From Duodenibacillus sp. (GTDB taxonomy: Bacteria; Pseudomonadota; Gammaproteobacteria; Burkholderiales; Burkholderiaceae_F): a DNA stretch of 64,000 nucleotides. The notes beneath the pieces were generated by a model. The model had not been told where the DNA came from and made no database searches. It was given only the letters and a program-made list of their open reading frames with translations. The stretch is from NCBI GenBank assembly GCA_017628205.1, contig JAGBZO010000041.1:1-64000 (forward strand), written 5' to 3'. A program made the position numbers and the translations under genes. Shown here one piece after another: positions 56,871 through 64,000 of the stretch; within the stretch, counting starts at the first letter, position 1; the number at the start of each line of letters is the position of its first letter.

Positions 56871-58169
56871 TTAACGCCGAGCCATCCAAGGCTGAGGGTT
56901 AAAAGGTTTGCCCTTGTAGCGGAGCTCAAAGTATAAGCCAGGCTCGTCTTCTCCACCCGAGTTCCCGACGGTCGCAATCGTTTCACCTTGTTTCACTCGA
57001 TCGCCGCGCGATTTGAGCAACGATTCATTGTTGGCGTAAACGGACAGATAGTTTGAGCCGTGGTCGACGATCAGCAAATTGCCGAAACCACGCATCCAAT
57101 CACTGAATACGACCGTGCCGGAGGCTGTCGCCACGACGTTTTGTCCCTGAGGCGCACGGATGAGAAGTCCGCGCCAAGCCAAATTGGCGGCCGCCCCTTC
57201 TCGTTTTTGTCCGAATCGCGCGGCGACGGAGCCTTTGGTCGGCATCGTCAACTTGCCGCGCAAATTGCCAAAGTTCCCGACGGCGGGGGCCACGGTCGTT
57301 CTGCGGGGATCGGGTTTGGCCATCTGGGGTTTTTGTTGTGCGGCACGTTGCTTGGCTTCAGCCTCGCGTTTGGCCTTTTCTTTGGCCAGACGCTCTTTTT
57401 CCTTCCGGGCGTTCAGAGCGATTTGTCTGTCAATTGACTCAATGAGTTGGCTCAGCTGTTGCTGGTTCTTCTGCAACTGCTCGTAACGCTCTTTTTGGGA
57501 GTTCAGCTGACGGCGCAGCAAAGCTACCGCACTTTGACGGGACGACTTGTCTTGCTCCAGTTTCGCTCTGTTTTTCTTTTCATCGGCGACGATCTGAGCG
57601 AGTTCTTTCTGCGAAGCAATCGTTTCGGCCGTCACGGACTCGATGTTTTTCTGACGGTTTTCAAGTTGGTCGATCGTTCGGGTTTGTTCCCGTTCCATAT
57701 AACGCAACATGGCCGACATGCGAGTCACGTCGTTCGGATTGCCGCCTTCAATGGCGTTTTGCCAAGGACTGCGACGCGAATTGACGAATTGCGCCTGACT
57801 GATTTGCCCGATCAGGGCGTCGGCGTCCTTGACTTGCATGCCGACGATGGCCGCTTGACGTTTCAGGTCGGCCAAGCGATTTTCCACGTCCGTTCGTTGT
57901 TCGGCCAGTTGCTTTAACGTGCGATTGCTGTCTGAAATGGCTTTTTCACTGGCGCGAAGGTGATCGCTTGCTTTTTCGATGGCCGCTTGCTTTTTGTCGA
58001 TGTCTTTTTTGATGGATGTCAGTTGCCCTTGGATGGACTTTTGTTCTTTTTGCAGGCTACGACGTTCCGCTGTCGTCGAGGCGCTACAGGTCTCGATGAA
58101 CGGAGAAAGGGGGGTGAAAGTGATCGTTCCCAATAATGGCAAGACGAAAAGCAACGCGTTGGATCTCAT
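56871..58169 (-). CDS. envC: Murein hydrolase activator EnvC
   Basis: 432 residues. Signal peptide (1-25), a long coiled coil (about 27-260, with repeated QLTSIKKDIDKKQ-type heptads), a Lys/Ala-rich linker, and a C-terminal LytM domain (320-432). The LytM zinc ligands are absent: DHGSNYLSVYANN and LYFELRYKG replace the HxxxD and HxH patterns, as in EnvC activators. It recruits and activates septal amidases under FtsEX (24593-26166 here). ATG 58169 follows CGGAG; a GTG at 58190 is weaker. Confidence 0.9.
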   Translation of the reverse strand: MRSNALLFVLPLLGTITFTPLSPFIETCSASTTAERRSLQKEQKSIQGQLTSIKKDIDKKQAAIEKASDHLRASEKAISDSNRTLKQLAEQRTDVENRLADLKRQAAIVGMQVKDADALIGQISQAQFVNSRRSPWQNAIEGGNPNDVTRMSAMLRYMEREQTRTIDQLENRQKNIESVTAETIASQKELAQIVADEKKNRAKLEQDKSSRQSAVALLRRQLNSQKERYEQLQKNQQQLSQLIESIDRQIALNARKEKERLAKEKAKREAEAKQRAAQQKPQMAKPDPRRTTVAPAVGNFGNLRGKLTMPTKGSVAARFGQKREGAAANLAWRGLLIRAPQGQNVVATASGTVVFSDWMRGFGNLLIVDHGSNYLSVYANNESLLKSRGDRVKQGETIATVGNSGGEDEPGLYFELRYKGKPFNPQPWMARR

Positions 58170-58314
58170 CGGCGTTGTTCTCCGCGACACATACTGAGGA
58201 GTTTGCGCATGTCGTTGTGGATAAGAAGAGAGTTTTCTTAACTCTATTCTATAATGTCGAAATTATTCGCACTAATCCCGCGGAACGTCGGGATGGATTT
58301 GATTGGAAATAAAC

Positions 58315-58716
58315 ATGGACTTTTTGACCCAGAACATTCTTTTGATCGCCATCATTCTCGTTAGTGGCGGTTTTTTGCTTGCGCCGCTCGTCACTCGCCG
58401 TCGTTATGGTCCCGAGGTTGACAATGCGACCGCCACGCAGATGATCAATCGCCAAAACGCACAGATCGTCGATCTGCGTGATCCGAGCGAATTCAAGAAG
58501 GAATGCATCGCACATTCCGTCAACATTCCGGCCGATCGTATCCAAAACGAATTGAACAAGTTGGACAAGGCCCGTCCCGTTTTGTTGGTTGACAACGATG
58601 GTCGTCGTTCCCGTATGGCCGCTCCGTTGTTGCGCGGTACCGGCTTTAAGGAAGTCGTGATTTTGCAAGGCGGCCTCAATGCATGGCGCGCCGGCCGCAT
58701 GCCCTTCACGCGTTAA
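58315..58716 (+). CDS. Membrane-anchored rhodanese-like protein lacking the catalytic cysteine
   Basis: 133 residues. One N-terminal membrane segment (about 8-26), then a rhodanese domain (35-130): IVDLRDPSEFKKECIAHSVNIP and GGLNAWRAGRMP. The loop that should be CxxGxRS reads DNDGRRS, with Asp93 at the Cys position, so sulfurtransferase activity is unlikely. The ATG follows GGAAATAAAC. Rhodanese-secB pairing is conserved in betaproteobacteria; the role is unknown. Confidence 0.85.
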   Translation: MDFLTQNILLIAIILVSGGFLLAPLVTRRRYGPEVDNATATQMINRQNAQIVDLRDPSEFKKECIAHSVNIPADRIQNELNKLDKARPVLLVDNDGRRSRMAAPLLRGTGFKEVVILQGGLNAWRAGRMPFTR

Positions 58717-58751
58717 GATTTTGAAAAAATTCCGTATAAGAGAGGAAAAAA

Positions 58752-59237
58752 ATGGCAGAAGAAAACCAGCAGCAGCCCGAACAGGCCGCCCCGTCCTTCC
58801 AGTTGGTGCGCGTATATCTCAAGGACGCGTCTTTGGAAATGCCCAACGCACCGGAAATTTTCATGACGCAGCCGACGGAAGAGCCCAACGTCAACGTTCA
58901 GTTTGAAGTGGGTCACCGTCCGTTGCCGATCGAAGGCGCTTATGAAGTTATCGTTCGCGGCACGATTACGGTCACTCTGCAGGAAAAGACGATGTTCTTG
59001 GTCGAAGGTAAGCAGGCCGGTATTTTTGAAATCAAGAACATTCCGGAAGAAGGCATCAAGCACATTTCCAACGTGATGTGCCCGACGATTTTGTATCCGT
59101 ACTTGCGCGCCAATTTGGCCGACCTGATCAATCGTACCGGTTTGCCGACCATTCACATGCCGGAAGTCAATTTCGAAGCGATGTATCAGCAGCGTTTGGC
59201 ACAACAGGCTCAGCAGGCTGAAGCCGCCCACGCCTAA
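58752..59237 (+). CDS. secB: Protein-export chaperone SecB
   Basis: 161 residues. FQLVRVYLKDASLEMPNAPEIF is the SecB start, FEVGHRPLPIEGAYEVIVRGTIT and CPTILYPYLRANLADLINRTGLPTIHMPEVNFEAMY the core. It keeps preproteins unfolded for SecA. The gene lies 35 bases after the rhodanese. AGAGAGGAAAAAA precedes the ATG. Confidence 0.97.
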   Translation: MAEENQQQPEQAAPSFQLVRVYLKDASLEMPNAPEIFMTQPTEEPNVNVQFEVGHRPLPIEGAYEVIVRGTITVTLQEKTMFLVEGKQAGIFEIKNIPEEGIKHISNVMCPTILYPYLRANLADLINRTGLPTIHMPEVNFEAMYQQRLAQQAQQAEAAHA

Positions 59238-59262
59238 TTTGCCGATCGGTGAAAACGAGAGA

Positions 59263-59296
59263 GCCGTTGCGTTGGAAATCGCGGCGGCTTTTTCGT
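59263..59296 (+). terminator. secB terminator
   Basis: AGCCGTTGCG pairs with CGCGGCGGCT (two GU pairs) and is followed by TTTTTCGTTT. Confidence 0.75.
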
Positions 59297-59448
59297 TTAG
59301 ATACAACTCATTCTGCGGATTTGGTATTTATCGCATAAAATTCGGCGAGGATGTCGCAAGATGTCCGTAGGATAGAGCTCATTGGCGGGAGTTTCTCGAT
59401 GTCGTGCCGAATCGAGTTTCCCGATAAAACAACGAAAGCAACACAAAG

Positions 59449-60105
59449 ATGAAAAAGATTCGCATTGTATTGGTTGATGACCACACGCTGTTGCGTAGCG
59501 GAATCAAGGCTTTGCTGTCCCGTCAGGAGGACTTTGAAGTTGTCGGGGAAGCTGCCGACGGTCTGGAAGGCGTGAAACTGGTCGAGCAAGTCAAGCCGGA
59601 TCTGGTGTTGCTTGATTTGGATATGCCGACGATGAAGGGTAACGAGGCGTTGGCACAGATTTTGGGGTCCAACCCCGACATGGCCGTCTTGATGTTGACG
59701 GTCAGTGAAGACGGCGACGATTTGGCCGAATGCATGCGTTTGGGCGCTCGCGGTTATTTGCTCAAGAAGATCGATGCGGCCTTCTTGTTGCAAAGCTTGC
59801 GACAGGCGGTTGCCGGCGACTCGGTCATTTCGCCTGAGATGACCAGCAAGTTGGTCATGAAGTTGCGCCACAAGAGCATGGGTATCGGTGCCAATACGCC
59901 CGATATTGATTCTTTGACGCCTCGCGAACGTCAAACTTTGGCCTGGCTGGCCAAGGGCGTTTCCAACAAGGAAATTGCCCGTGCTTTGGATTTGGCGGAA
60001 TCGACCGTCAAGGTGCATGTACAGAGCGTGTTGCGCAAGCTCAACATCAAGAGTCGCGTGCAGGCGGCGGTTTTTGCCGTGGAACATCATCTGGATCGTT
60101 TCTGA
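59449..60105 (+). CDS. NarL/FixJ-family response regulator (orphan)
   Basis: 218 residues. The receiver domain has DDH at the acidic pocket, the phosphoacceptor Asp in LVLLDLDMP (about 55), and the conserved Lys in YLLKKIDA. The LuxR-type helix-turn-helix is SLTPRERQTLAWLAKGVSNKEIARALDLAESTVKVHVQ, near the C-terminus. It would bind DNA after phosphorylation by a histidine kinase. No kinase gene is adjacent. It is close in size and motifs to NarL. Confidence 0.9.
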   Translation: MKKIRIVLVDDHTLLRSGIKALLSRQEDFEVVGEAADGLEGVKLVEQVKPDLVLLDLDMPTMKGNEALAQILGSNPDMAVLMLTVSEDGDDLAECMRLGARGYLLKKIDAAFLLQSLRQAVAGDSVISPEMTSKLVMKLRHKSMGIGANTPDIDSLTPRERQTLAWLAKGVSNKEIARALDLAESTVKVHVQSVLRKLNIKSRVQAAVFAVEHHLDRF

Positions 60106-60133
60106 TTTCCACGCCCCTCTTTTTCATTACTTT

Positions 60134-60170
60134 GACGTCCGAAATTTGTTATGAATTTCGGACGTTTTTG
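60134..60170 (+). terminator. Terminator of the response regulator gene
   Basis: ACGTCCGAAAT pairs with ATTTCGGACGT around nine bases and is followed by TTTTG. Confidence 0.85.
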
Positions 60171-60209
60171 TTTGCGCTAAACTATGGGAGCAAACCAATG
60201 GAGGAGTCT

Positions 60210-60710
60210 ATGTTAAAGAAATCGCTGTGTCTGTTGGGGATCGGGGCGGTTTTAATTCTCGGCGGTTGCGCTCATCCGCAATTGATTGACATGGGCCAAA
60301 CAAGGCAATCCGTCGTTGCGGAACTGGGCGAGCCCCATGCCGAAACGCAAATGCCCGACGGCACTACGCGTATGACCTATTCCGGTCAGCCGTTCGGACA
60401 GGACGTCTGGTGGTTGTTCCTGGACGGCTCGGGCAAGGTTGTCTCTCGCGAGCAAGGACTGCAGGAAAAGTATTTTTCGATGATTGAGATCGGCAAGTCG
60501 ACGAAGGACGACGTATGGGCCCTGTGGGGGCCGTGTGCCGAGGAATATTATTTCCGACTGGTCAACGAACACGCATGGATGTACCGCTTCAAGGACTTCG
60601 GCGGCTTTGACATGGCCGTATGGCCGCAGTTCGATACCAAGGGCGTGATTCGTAGCATGGACGTTACGACGGATCCATGGAAAGATCGCGGCCCCAACGA
60701 TCTTAACTGA
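60210..60710 (+). CDS. Lipoprotein with two BamE/SmpA-like motifs
   Basis: 166 residues. The signal ends in lipobox LGGC (about C21). Two related blocks follow: MGQTRQSVVAELGEPHAE and IGKSTKDDVWALWGPCAEE, both of the G-x-[ST]-x-x-[DS]V-x-x-LWG-P kind found once in BamE/OmlA. The middle strands are YSGQPFGQDVWWLFLD. It is likely anchored to the outer membrane. The ATG lies just after GGAGGAG. The function is unknown. Confidence 0.82.
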   Translation: MLKKSLCLLGIGAVLILGGCAHPQLIDMGQTRQSVVAELGEPHAETQMPDGTTRMTYSGQPFGQDVWWLFLDGSGKVVSREQGLQEKYFSMIEIGKSTKDDVWALWGPCAEEYYFRLVNEHAWMYRFKDFGGFDMAVWPQFDTKGVIRSMDVTTDPWKDRGPNDLN

Positions 60711-60734
60711 CGACAAACAGAAAGCGTGAATTCA

Positions 60735-60784
60735 AACCTCGAGCCGCTCGTTTTAGTAACGGGTTGGGCTCGAGGTTTTTTTTG
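60735..60784 (+). terminator. Terminator of the lipoprotein gene
   Basis: AACCTCGAGCC pairs with GGCTCGAGGTT across a large loop and is followed by TTTTTTTT. Confidence 0.85.
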
Positions 60785-60854
60785 TGAAAGTTTGACGTCG
60801 CTCTTGTGGCCGGAACGTAAAAAATCCGGTTTTCCTTCCTGTCTTTTGTCGACG

Positions 60855-60882
60855 TTGGACTTTTTGAAAAAAAACGTATTAC
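60855..60882 (+). promoter_or_regulatory. Possible promoter of the primase-like gene
   Basis: TTGGAC, a 16-base spacer and TATTAC, 50 bases before the ATG in an AT-rich stretch. It is suboptimal. Confidence 0.35.
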
Positions 60883-60931
60883 TATAAAAAAGAATCCGTG
60901 GGGGATTTGGAGTCGGCCGGAGGTTTGTTTC

Positions 60932-61894
60932 ATGTCTCCAGCCTATCAAGCTCGAGTGGATCGAGCAAAGTTTGCCGCGGCCGGTCGTTGGCCGTCCATT
61001 CTCGTTGCCAGTGGCGTCGACGCGTCTTGTTTGTCCAAGCCTAATCGACCGTGTCCGTTATGCGGAGGAACGGATCGTTTTTCTTTTACGGACAAGTTCG
61101 GCAACGGCAATTATTTTTGTCGCGGGTGCGGAGCCGGAGACGGCTTTGATTTGCTTGGACGGTTTCTCGGCTGCTCGTTTCATGAAGCCTTGAAGCGTGT
61201 CGAAGAGGCTTGCGGACTTGTCGTGGCGGAATCGAAAAGTTCAAAGGAACGGGGTAAACCGCATGATCGAGACAACGAGCATGAGATGGCGGCGATGCTC
61301 AAAACGTGGAGTCAGGCTCATCCGATTGTCGAGGGCGACGCCGTATGGACCTATTTGCTCGGTCGAGGGATCGATCCGGCTGAGTGCGGTCCGGAATTGC
61401 GATGCCACGAGGCGTTGCCTTATTACGATGAGGATCATGCCGACGGAGTTCTGTATCCGGTGATGTTGGGGCGGGTCACGAATGCGCAAGGTTGCGTGAT
61501 CAACATGCACAGAACGTATTTGAGCGAAGGGAAAAAAGCGGCCGTTGATTCGCCCAAAAAACTGATGCGCGGTCCGATCAAAGGGGCTTGCGTTCAGTTG
61601 GCTCGACCGGTGACCAAGTTGGCCGTGGCCGAAGGTATCGAAACGGCGTTGGCCGTGCAACAACATACGGGGCTGCCGACTTGGGCTACGATGGGAGTGG
61701 GCAATATGAAGGCGCTCGAACAACTTCCCGAATCGGTTGAAGAAGTTTGGATCTATGCTGACAACGATCAAAATTTTGCCGGACAGGCGGGGGCGTTCGA
61801 ATTGGCGCACAAATTGACGCTGAAAGGACTTAAAGTCAACGTGATGATTCCGCCCCGCTCCGGCGATTGGTTGGATGTCTGGAGCGGCAATTGA
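60932..61894 (+). CDS. Stand-alone primase zinc-ribbon/Toprim protein (P4 primase type)
   Basis: 320 residues. The P4-type primase zinc ribbon spans about 38-75: CPLCGGTDRFSFTD...YFCRGCGAGDGFDLL. The Toprim domain is near 228-300, with LAVAEGIETALA and the metal pair in YADNDQN. A helicase domain is missing. Such proteins are usually plasmid or phage encoded, yet neighbours are housekeeping genes and no integrase or att site is seen. The ATG follows GGAGG. It forms a small transcription unit with the unknown gene after it. Confidence 0.85.
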   Translation: MSPAYQARVDRAKFAAAGRWPSILVASGVDASCLSKPNRPCPLCGGTDRFSFTDKFGNGNYFCRGCGAGDGFDLLGRFLGCSFHEALKRVEEACGLVVAESKSSKERGKPHDRDNEHEMAAMLKTWSQAHPIVEGDAVWTYLLGRGIDPAECGPELRCHEALPYYDEDHADGVLYPVMLGRVTNAQGCVINMHRTYLSEGKKAAVDSPKKLMRGPIKGACVQLARPVTKLAVAEGIETALAVQQHTGLPTWATMGVGNMKALEQLPESVEEVWIYADNDQNFAGQAGAFELAHKLTLKGLKVNVMIPPRSGDWLDVWSGN

Positions 61895-62006
61895 AGCGAC
61901 AAAGGCCGAGGGGGCTTCGTATCGAGCATTTTTGGCTACAATGTCGTGAAGGAGCTTGTCTTTAATGCGAGCTCGAACAGAGGACTGACAGTAGGAGAAA
62001 GAAAAG

Positions 62007-62396
62007 ATGCTGGCTAGCTTGAGAGGCGTGCTCGCAGGGATTAACGCGAGTATCGCACGTCGCGGACGTACCGTCTTGAACTATTCCTGGACGATGCAGT
62101 ACGGAGACAAGATCATTCGCCATGTTCCTGCGCCGCATCGTTTCGCCCCGTCTCGAACCGTCGAATGCGTTCTGGCCAAGCCCGTCGTGGAAACGCCTGA
62201 AATTCAAGAGGCTCAGGAGCTCGGCGGGTATGTTTATGACGCGCAATTGGCCGAGCGCATTGTCAATCGATCGACACTCAAGTCGTTGAAAGCATTGCTT
62301 GAGCCGGCGTATCCGGACGTGGCGTCCATTTCCCGTAAATCGGCTTTGTTGGCTTTCTTGCAGCAAAATCCGTTGGCGCTCGAGCTGATTAAGTAA
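62007..62396 (+). CDS. Unknown protein
   Basis: 129 residues; I do not recognise it. The N-terminus (1-25) is Ala/Arg/Gly-rich and mildly amphipathic. The middle (45-75) contains CVLAKPVVETPEIQEAQELGGYVYD. The C-terminal 45 residues look helical, with NRSTLKSLKALLEPAYPDVASISRK. A clear ribosome binding site (GTAGGAGAAAG) and a terminator support a real gene. It lies 112 bases after the primase-like gene and may be cotranscribed. Confidence 0.7.
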   Translation: MLASLRGVLAGINASIARRGRTVLNYSWTMQYGDKIIRHVPAPHRFAPSRTVECVLAKPVVETPEIQEAQELGGYVYDAQLAERIVNRSTLKSLKALLEPAYPDVASISRKSALLAFLQQNPLALELIK

Positions 62397-62419
62397 ATGG
62401 CGGTGTCGCCAAGAAAGCA

Positions 62420-62451
62420 AAAGCCTCCGATGACGAGTCGGAGGCTTTCGT
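62420..62451. terminator. Bidirectional terminator
   Basis: AAAGCCTCCGA pairs with TCGGAGGCTTT around seven bases, between the unknown gene (plus) and the YbaK-like gene (minus). CGTTT follows on the plus strand and TTGCTTT on the minus strand. Confidence 0.8.
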
Positions 62452-62471
62452 TTCTCATGGTTTGACGTCGG

Positions 62472-62978
62472 TTAGGCGCCGTCGGTTTGGGGCGCCTTGG
62501 CAAACGCAATCTTGCGCGGGTTGACGATGCGCTCGAAATCTTTGGCATTGATGATGATGGACGTGTCGCGGCTGCCGGCGTTGAAGGCGATTTCTTCGTA
62601 ACGCGTAAATAGCGCGGGATCGACGACGTTGAGTAGTTTTTCATGGAAACTGACGGGAGGGACGGCTCCGAAAATGCAGCCGGTCAATTCCGAGACTTCG
62701 CCCGCGCTGCACAGGCCCGCGCGCGTGCCGCCCAAGCTCTTGGCTAAAACCGACAAATCGGCCTGATAATCGGCCGGCAAAACGGCTAGAACGTATTGCT
62801 TTACGCCGTTGCCTTTGACCATGCACACCAAAGCCTTGGCCCCTTGTCCGAGTTCCGTTCCCCGTAATTGAGCGACGGAAGCGCTGGAGCGGTCGCAGGC
62901 GGGGTGCTCCACGATACGAAAGCGAGCCTCTCCCTCGGAAAACAACGCGCGCAATTTGTCCAATACGTTTTCGATCAT
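62472..62978 (-). CDS. YbaK/ProX-type aminoacyl-tRNA deacylase
   Basis: 168 residues. It has the INS-superfamily fold: FRIVEHPACDRSSASVAQLRGTELGQGAKALV and the catalytic-site Lys in VCMVKGNG, then VPPVSFHEKLLNVVDPALF. Members clear mischarged tRNAs such as Ala-tRNA(Pro) or Cys-tRNA(Pro). The open frame runs far upstream (to 63878) because the opposite strand of ruvX has no stops, so ATG 62978 is chosen by homologous length. Confidence 0.85.
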   Translation of the reverse strand: MIENVLDKLRALFSEGEARFRIVEHPACDRSSASVAQLRGTELGQGAKALVCMVKGNGVKQYVLAVLPADYQADLSVLAKSLGGTRAGLCSAGEVSELTGCIFGAVPPVSFHEKLLNVVDPALFTRYEEIAFNAGSRDTSIIINAKDFERIVNPRKIAFAKAPQTDGA

Positions 62979-63019
62979 GAGGCCCTCAACAAAGTACGGT
63001 GGATAGACAGTTTGGCAGT

Positions 63020-63166
63020 ATGCCAGATTTTGAGCTTCGACAGTCGAGGGGACATCCCACGAGGGAACGGGTTTGGAGCGAAGCGTTGCGCCGTGTCGTC
63101 GAAGAGGCGCCGGCAAGAACGTATTTGCCTCTGAAGGATGCTCTGCGCGGCGCAAAAACATTCTAA
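63020..63166 (+). CDS. Possible small protein upstream of ruvX
   Basis: 48 residues from ATG (an in-frame GTG at 62999 would add seven). It is basic and helical-looking (RERVWSEALRRVVEEAPARTYLPL). The stop lies 28 bases before ruvX. There is no strong ribosome binding site, and I recognise no family. Confidence 0.35.
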   Translation: MPDFELRQSRGHPTRERVWSEALRRVVEEAPARTYLPLKDALRGAKTF

Positions 63167-63194
63167 AATTAACAGTTTCAAACGAGGGCTGAGT

Positions 63195-63611
63195 ATGAGC
63201 GATTTTGGCATCGTGTTGGGATTTGATTTCGGGTCCGTGCGTATTGGCGTTGCTTTGGGCAACGCGCTGACGTGTTCGGCGCGCGCATTGGAGATTTTGC
63301 CGGCGCGTACCAATGACGCGAAATGGGGACACGTCTCCCGCGTCATCAAGGAATGGTCTCCCGACGCTTTGATTGTCGGCGTGCCGCGTCACCCCGACGG
63401 GACCAGTCACGAGGTCACGGCGTTGGCTCTGAAATTCGCTCGACAACTCGAGGGTCGATTCGGCCTGCCGGTCTTCGTCGTCGACGAACGGTATTCGTCC
63501 GTTGCCGTGCAAGATTGTGACGGAGATATCGACGATCAAGCCGCCGCCGTCATTCTTCAGCAATGGTTTGACGAGGGGTGTCCTCGTACGATGCCTCAAA
63601 CGGTTTCTTAA
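63195..63611 (+). CDS. ruvX: Holliday-junction resolvase-like YqgF/RuvX
   Basis: 138 residues. LGFDFGSVRIGVALGN carries the RNase H-fold Asp motif, VGVPRHPDGTSHEVT and VFVVDERYSSVAVQD the second and third. It processes pre-16S rRNA 5' ends and has been linked to Holliday junctions. The ATG follows GAGGGCTGAG. The earlier open frame (63138) overlaps the small gene. The last Asp motif, DIDDQAAAVILQQWF, is present. Confidence 0.93.
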   Translation: MSDFGIVLGFDFGSVRIGVALGNALTCSARALEILPARTNDAKWGHVSRVIKEWSPDALIVGVPRHPDGTSHEVTALALKFARQLEGRFGLPVFVVDERYSSVAVQDCDGDIDDQAAAVILQQWFDEGCPRTMPQTVS

Positions 63612-63626
63612 TTGACAGATAGAAAA

Positions 63627-64000
63627 ATGCGAAAACTGATTGCTTGCAAGCGTTTTGCGTTGGTGTTTGTTTTCATCATCGCATGCATGTACTTGATCGC
63701 CGTGATTCTGCCCGGATGCGACGCGCAAAAACTGGGACGTATCAAGAGAACGTGGTCCAACCGTATTTTGCGTTGGTTGGGATGTCGCGTTGAAATTGTC
63801 GGCCAAACGTTGGGAGAAGCCGTGCACGACACCGGCATCACTCCCGATAGCACGGGACGCCTTCTTGTCTCGAATCACGTGTCGCTTTTGGATATTTTCG
63901 CTTTGAATGCGGCGGCGCCGTCGTTGTTCGTGGCAAAGGCGGAAATCGCCAAATGGCCGGTTTTCGGCTCCATTGCCAAAGCGGTGGGGACGATTTTTAT
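63627..64000 (+). CDS. 1-acyl-glycerol-3-phosphate acyltransferase (PlsC type), partial
   Basis: About 124 residues are visible; the gene runs past the window end. The N-terminal membrane segment is FALVFVFIIACMYLIAVIL (about 10-28). The acyltransferase motif NHVSLLD (NHxxxxD) is present, followed by FVAKAEIAKWPVFGSIAKAVGTIF. It makes phosphatidic acid from lysophosphatidate. It follows ruvX by 15 bases and lacks a clear ribosome binding site. Confidence 0.9.
   Translation, partial: MRKLIACKRFALVFVFIIACMYLIAVILPGCDAQKLGRIKRTWSNRILRWLGCRVEIVGQTLGEAVHDTGITPDSTGRLLVSNHVSLLDIFALNAAAPSLFVAKAEIAKWPVFGSIAKAVGTIF

Noticed and set aside
62472..63878. 468-residue minus-strand frame reading from the PlsC region through ruvX into the YbaK-like gene.
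   Set aside because: Only the last 168 residues match a family; the rest is antisense to ruvX.

Overview
The window is a gene-dense stretch of one bacterial chromosome. Gene content and order point to a betaproteobacterium of the Burkholderiales, most like the host-associated Sutterellaceae (inference, not proven here). Supporting points are the lptM-lysA / cyaY / mrcA block, rplU-rpmA-obgE-proB, ftsY-ftsE-ftsX-rpoH with rsmD divergent, rsmD-coaD-ferredoxin, lptF-lptG, moeB-ctpA-envC and a rhodanese-secB pair. Almost everything is housekeeping. I see no insertion sequence, integrase, prophage or CRISPR array.

Layout. 1-180: end of an rRNA operon (5S rRNA and terminator). 0.2-8.2 kb: SlmA-like regulator, lysA, the small lipoprotein lptM (below the usual ORF length cut-off), cyaY, mrcA (PBP1a), a MazG-like NTP pyrophosphohydrolase, ttcA, folB, a DUF2905 protein and cca. 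8.2-13.9 kb: a double-length UvrA-family protein of 1882 residues with four ATPase cassettes. 13.9-16.3 kb: apaH, galU, rfaE2. 16.4-16.8 kb: a tRNA-Ala(GGC)/tRNA-Glu(TTC) cassette present twice with identical tRNA copies. 16.9-19.7 kb: hpf, an unusual Arg/Gly/Asp-repeat protein, and a GlpD-type dehydrogenase. 19.7-23.0 kb: rplU (with a structured leader), rpmA, obgE, proB. 23.0-29.8 kb: trmL, rpoH, ftsX, ftsE, ppx, ftsY on the minus strand, then rsmD and coaD on the plus strand. 29.8-34.1 kb: ferredoxin, an NhaC-type antiporter, lptF, lptG.

34.2-51.3 kb is the main accessory block: a complete uptake [NiFe] hydrogenase locus. A minus-strand operon encodes the Tat-exported small subunit, large subunit, membrane cytochrome b, maturation protease, HupF, HupG, HupH and a rubredoxin. 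A divergent plus-strand operon encodes HybE/HupJ, HupK, HypA, HypB (20-histidine metal store), HypF, HypC, HypD and HypE, followed by a three-gene BtuF/FecCD-type ABC importer. The order matches the rhizobial hupSLCD(E)FGHIJK-hypABFCDE series, split into two divergent arms and without hupE. The small subunit carries the two extra cysteines (C62, C163) that mark oxygen-tolerant group 1d enzymes with a [4Fe-3S] proximal cluster. The ABC importer may supply nickel in place of HupE (inference).

51.4-64.0 kb: an amino-acid-type ABC ATPase, a PlpD-like patatin with an outer-membrane barrel, moeB, ctpA, envC, an apparently inactive membrane rhodanese beside secB, an orphan NarL-type response regulator, a lipoprotein with two BamE-like motifs, a stand-alone P4-type primase zinc-ribbon/Toprim protein paired with an unknown 129-residue protein, a YbaK-like deacylase, a possible 48-residue protein, ruvX, and a PlsC-type acyltransferase cut by the window end. 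The only gene-free stretch over 300 bases is 40439-40772, the divergent hydrogenase promoter region.
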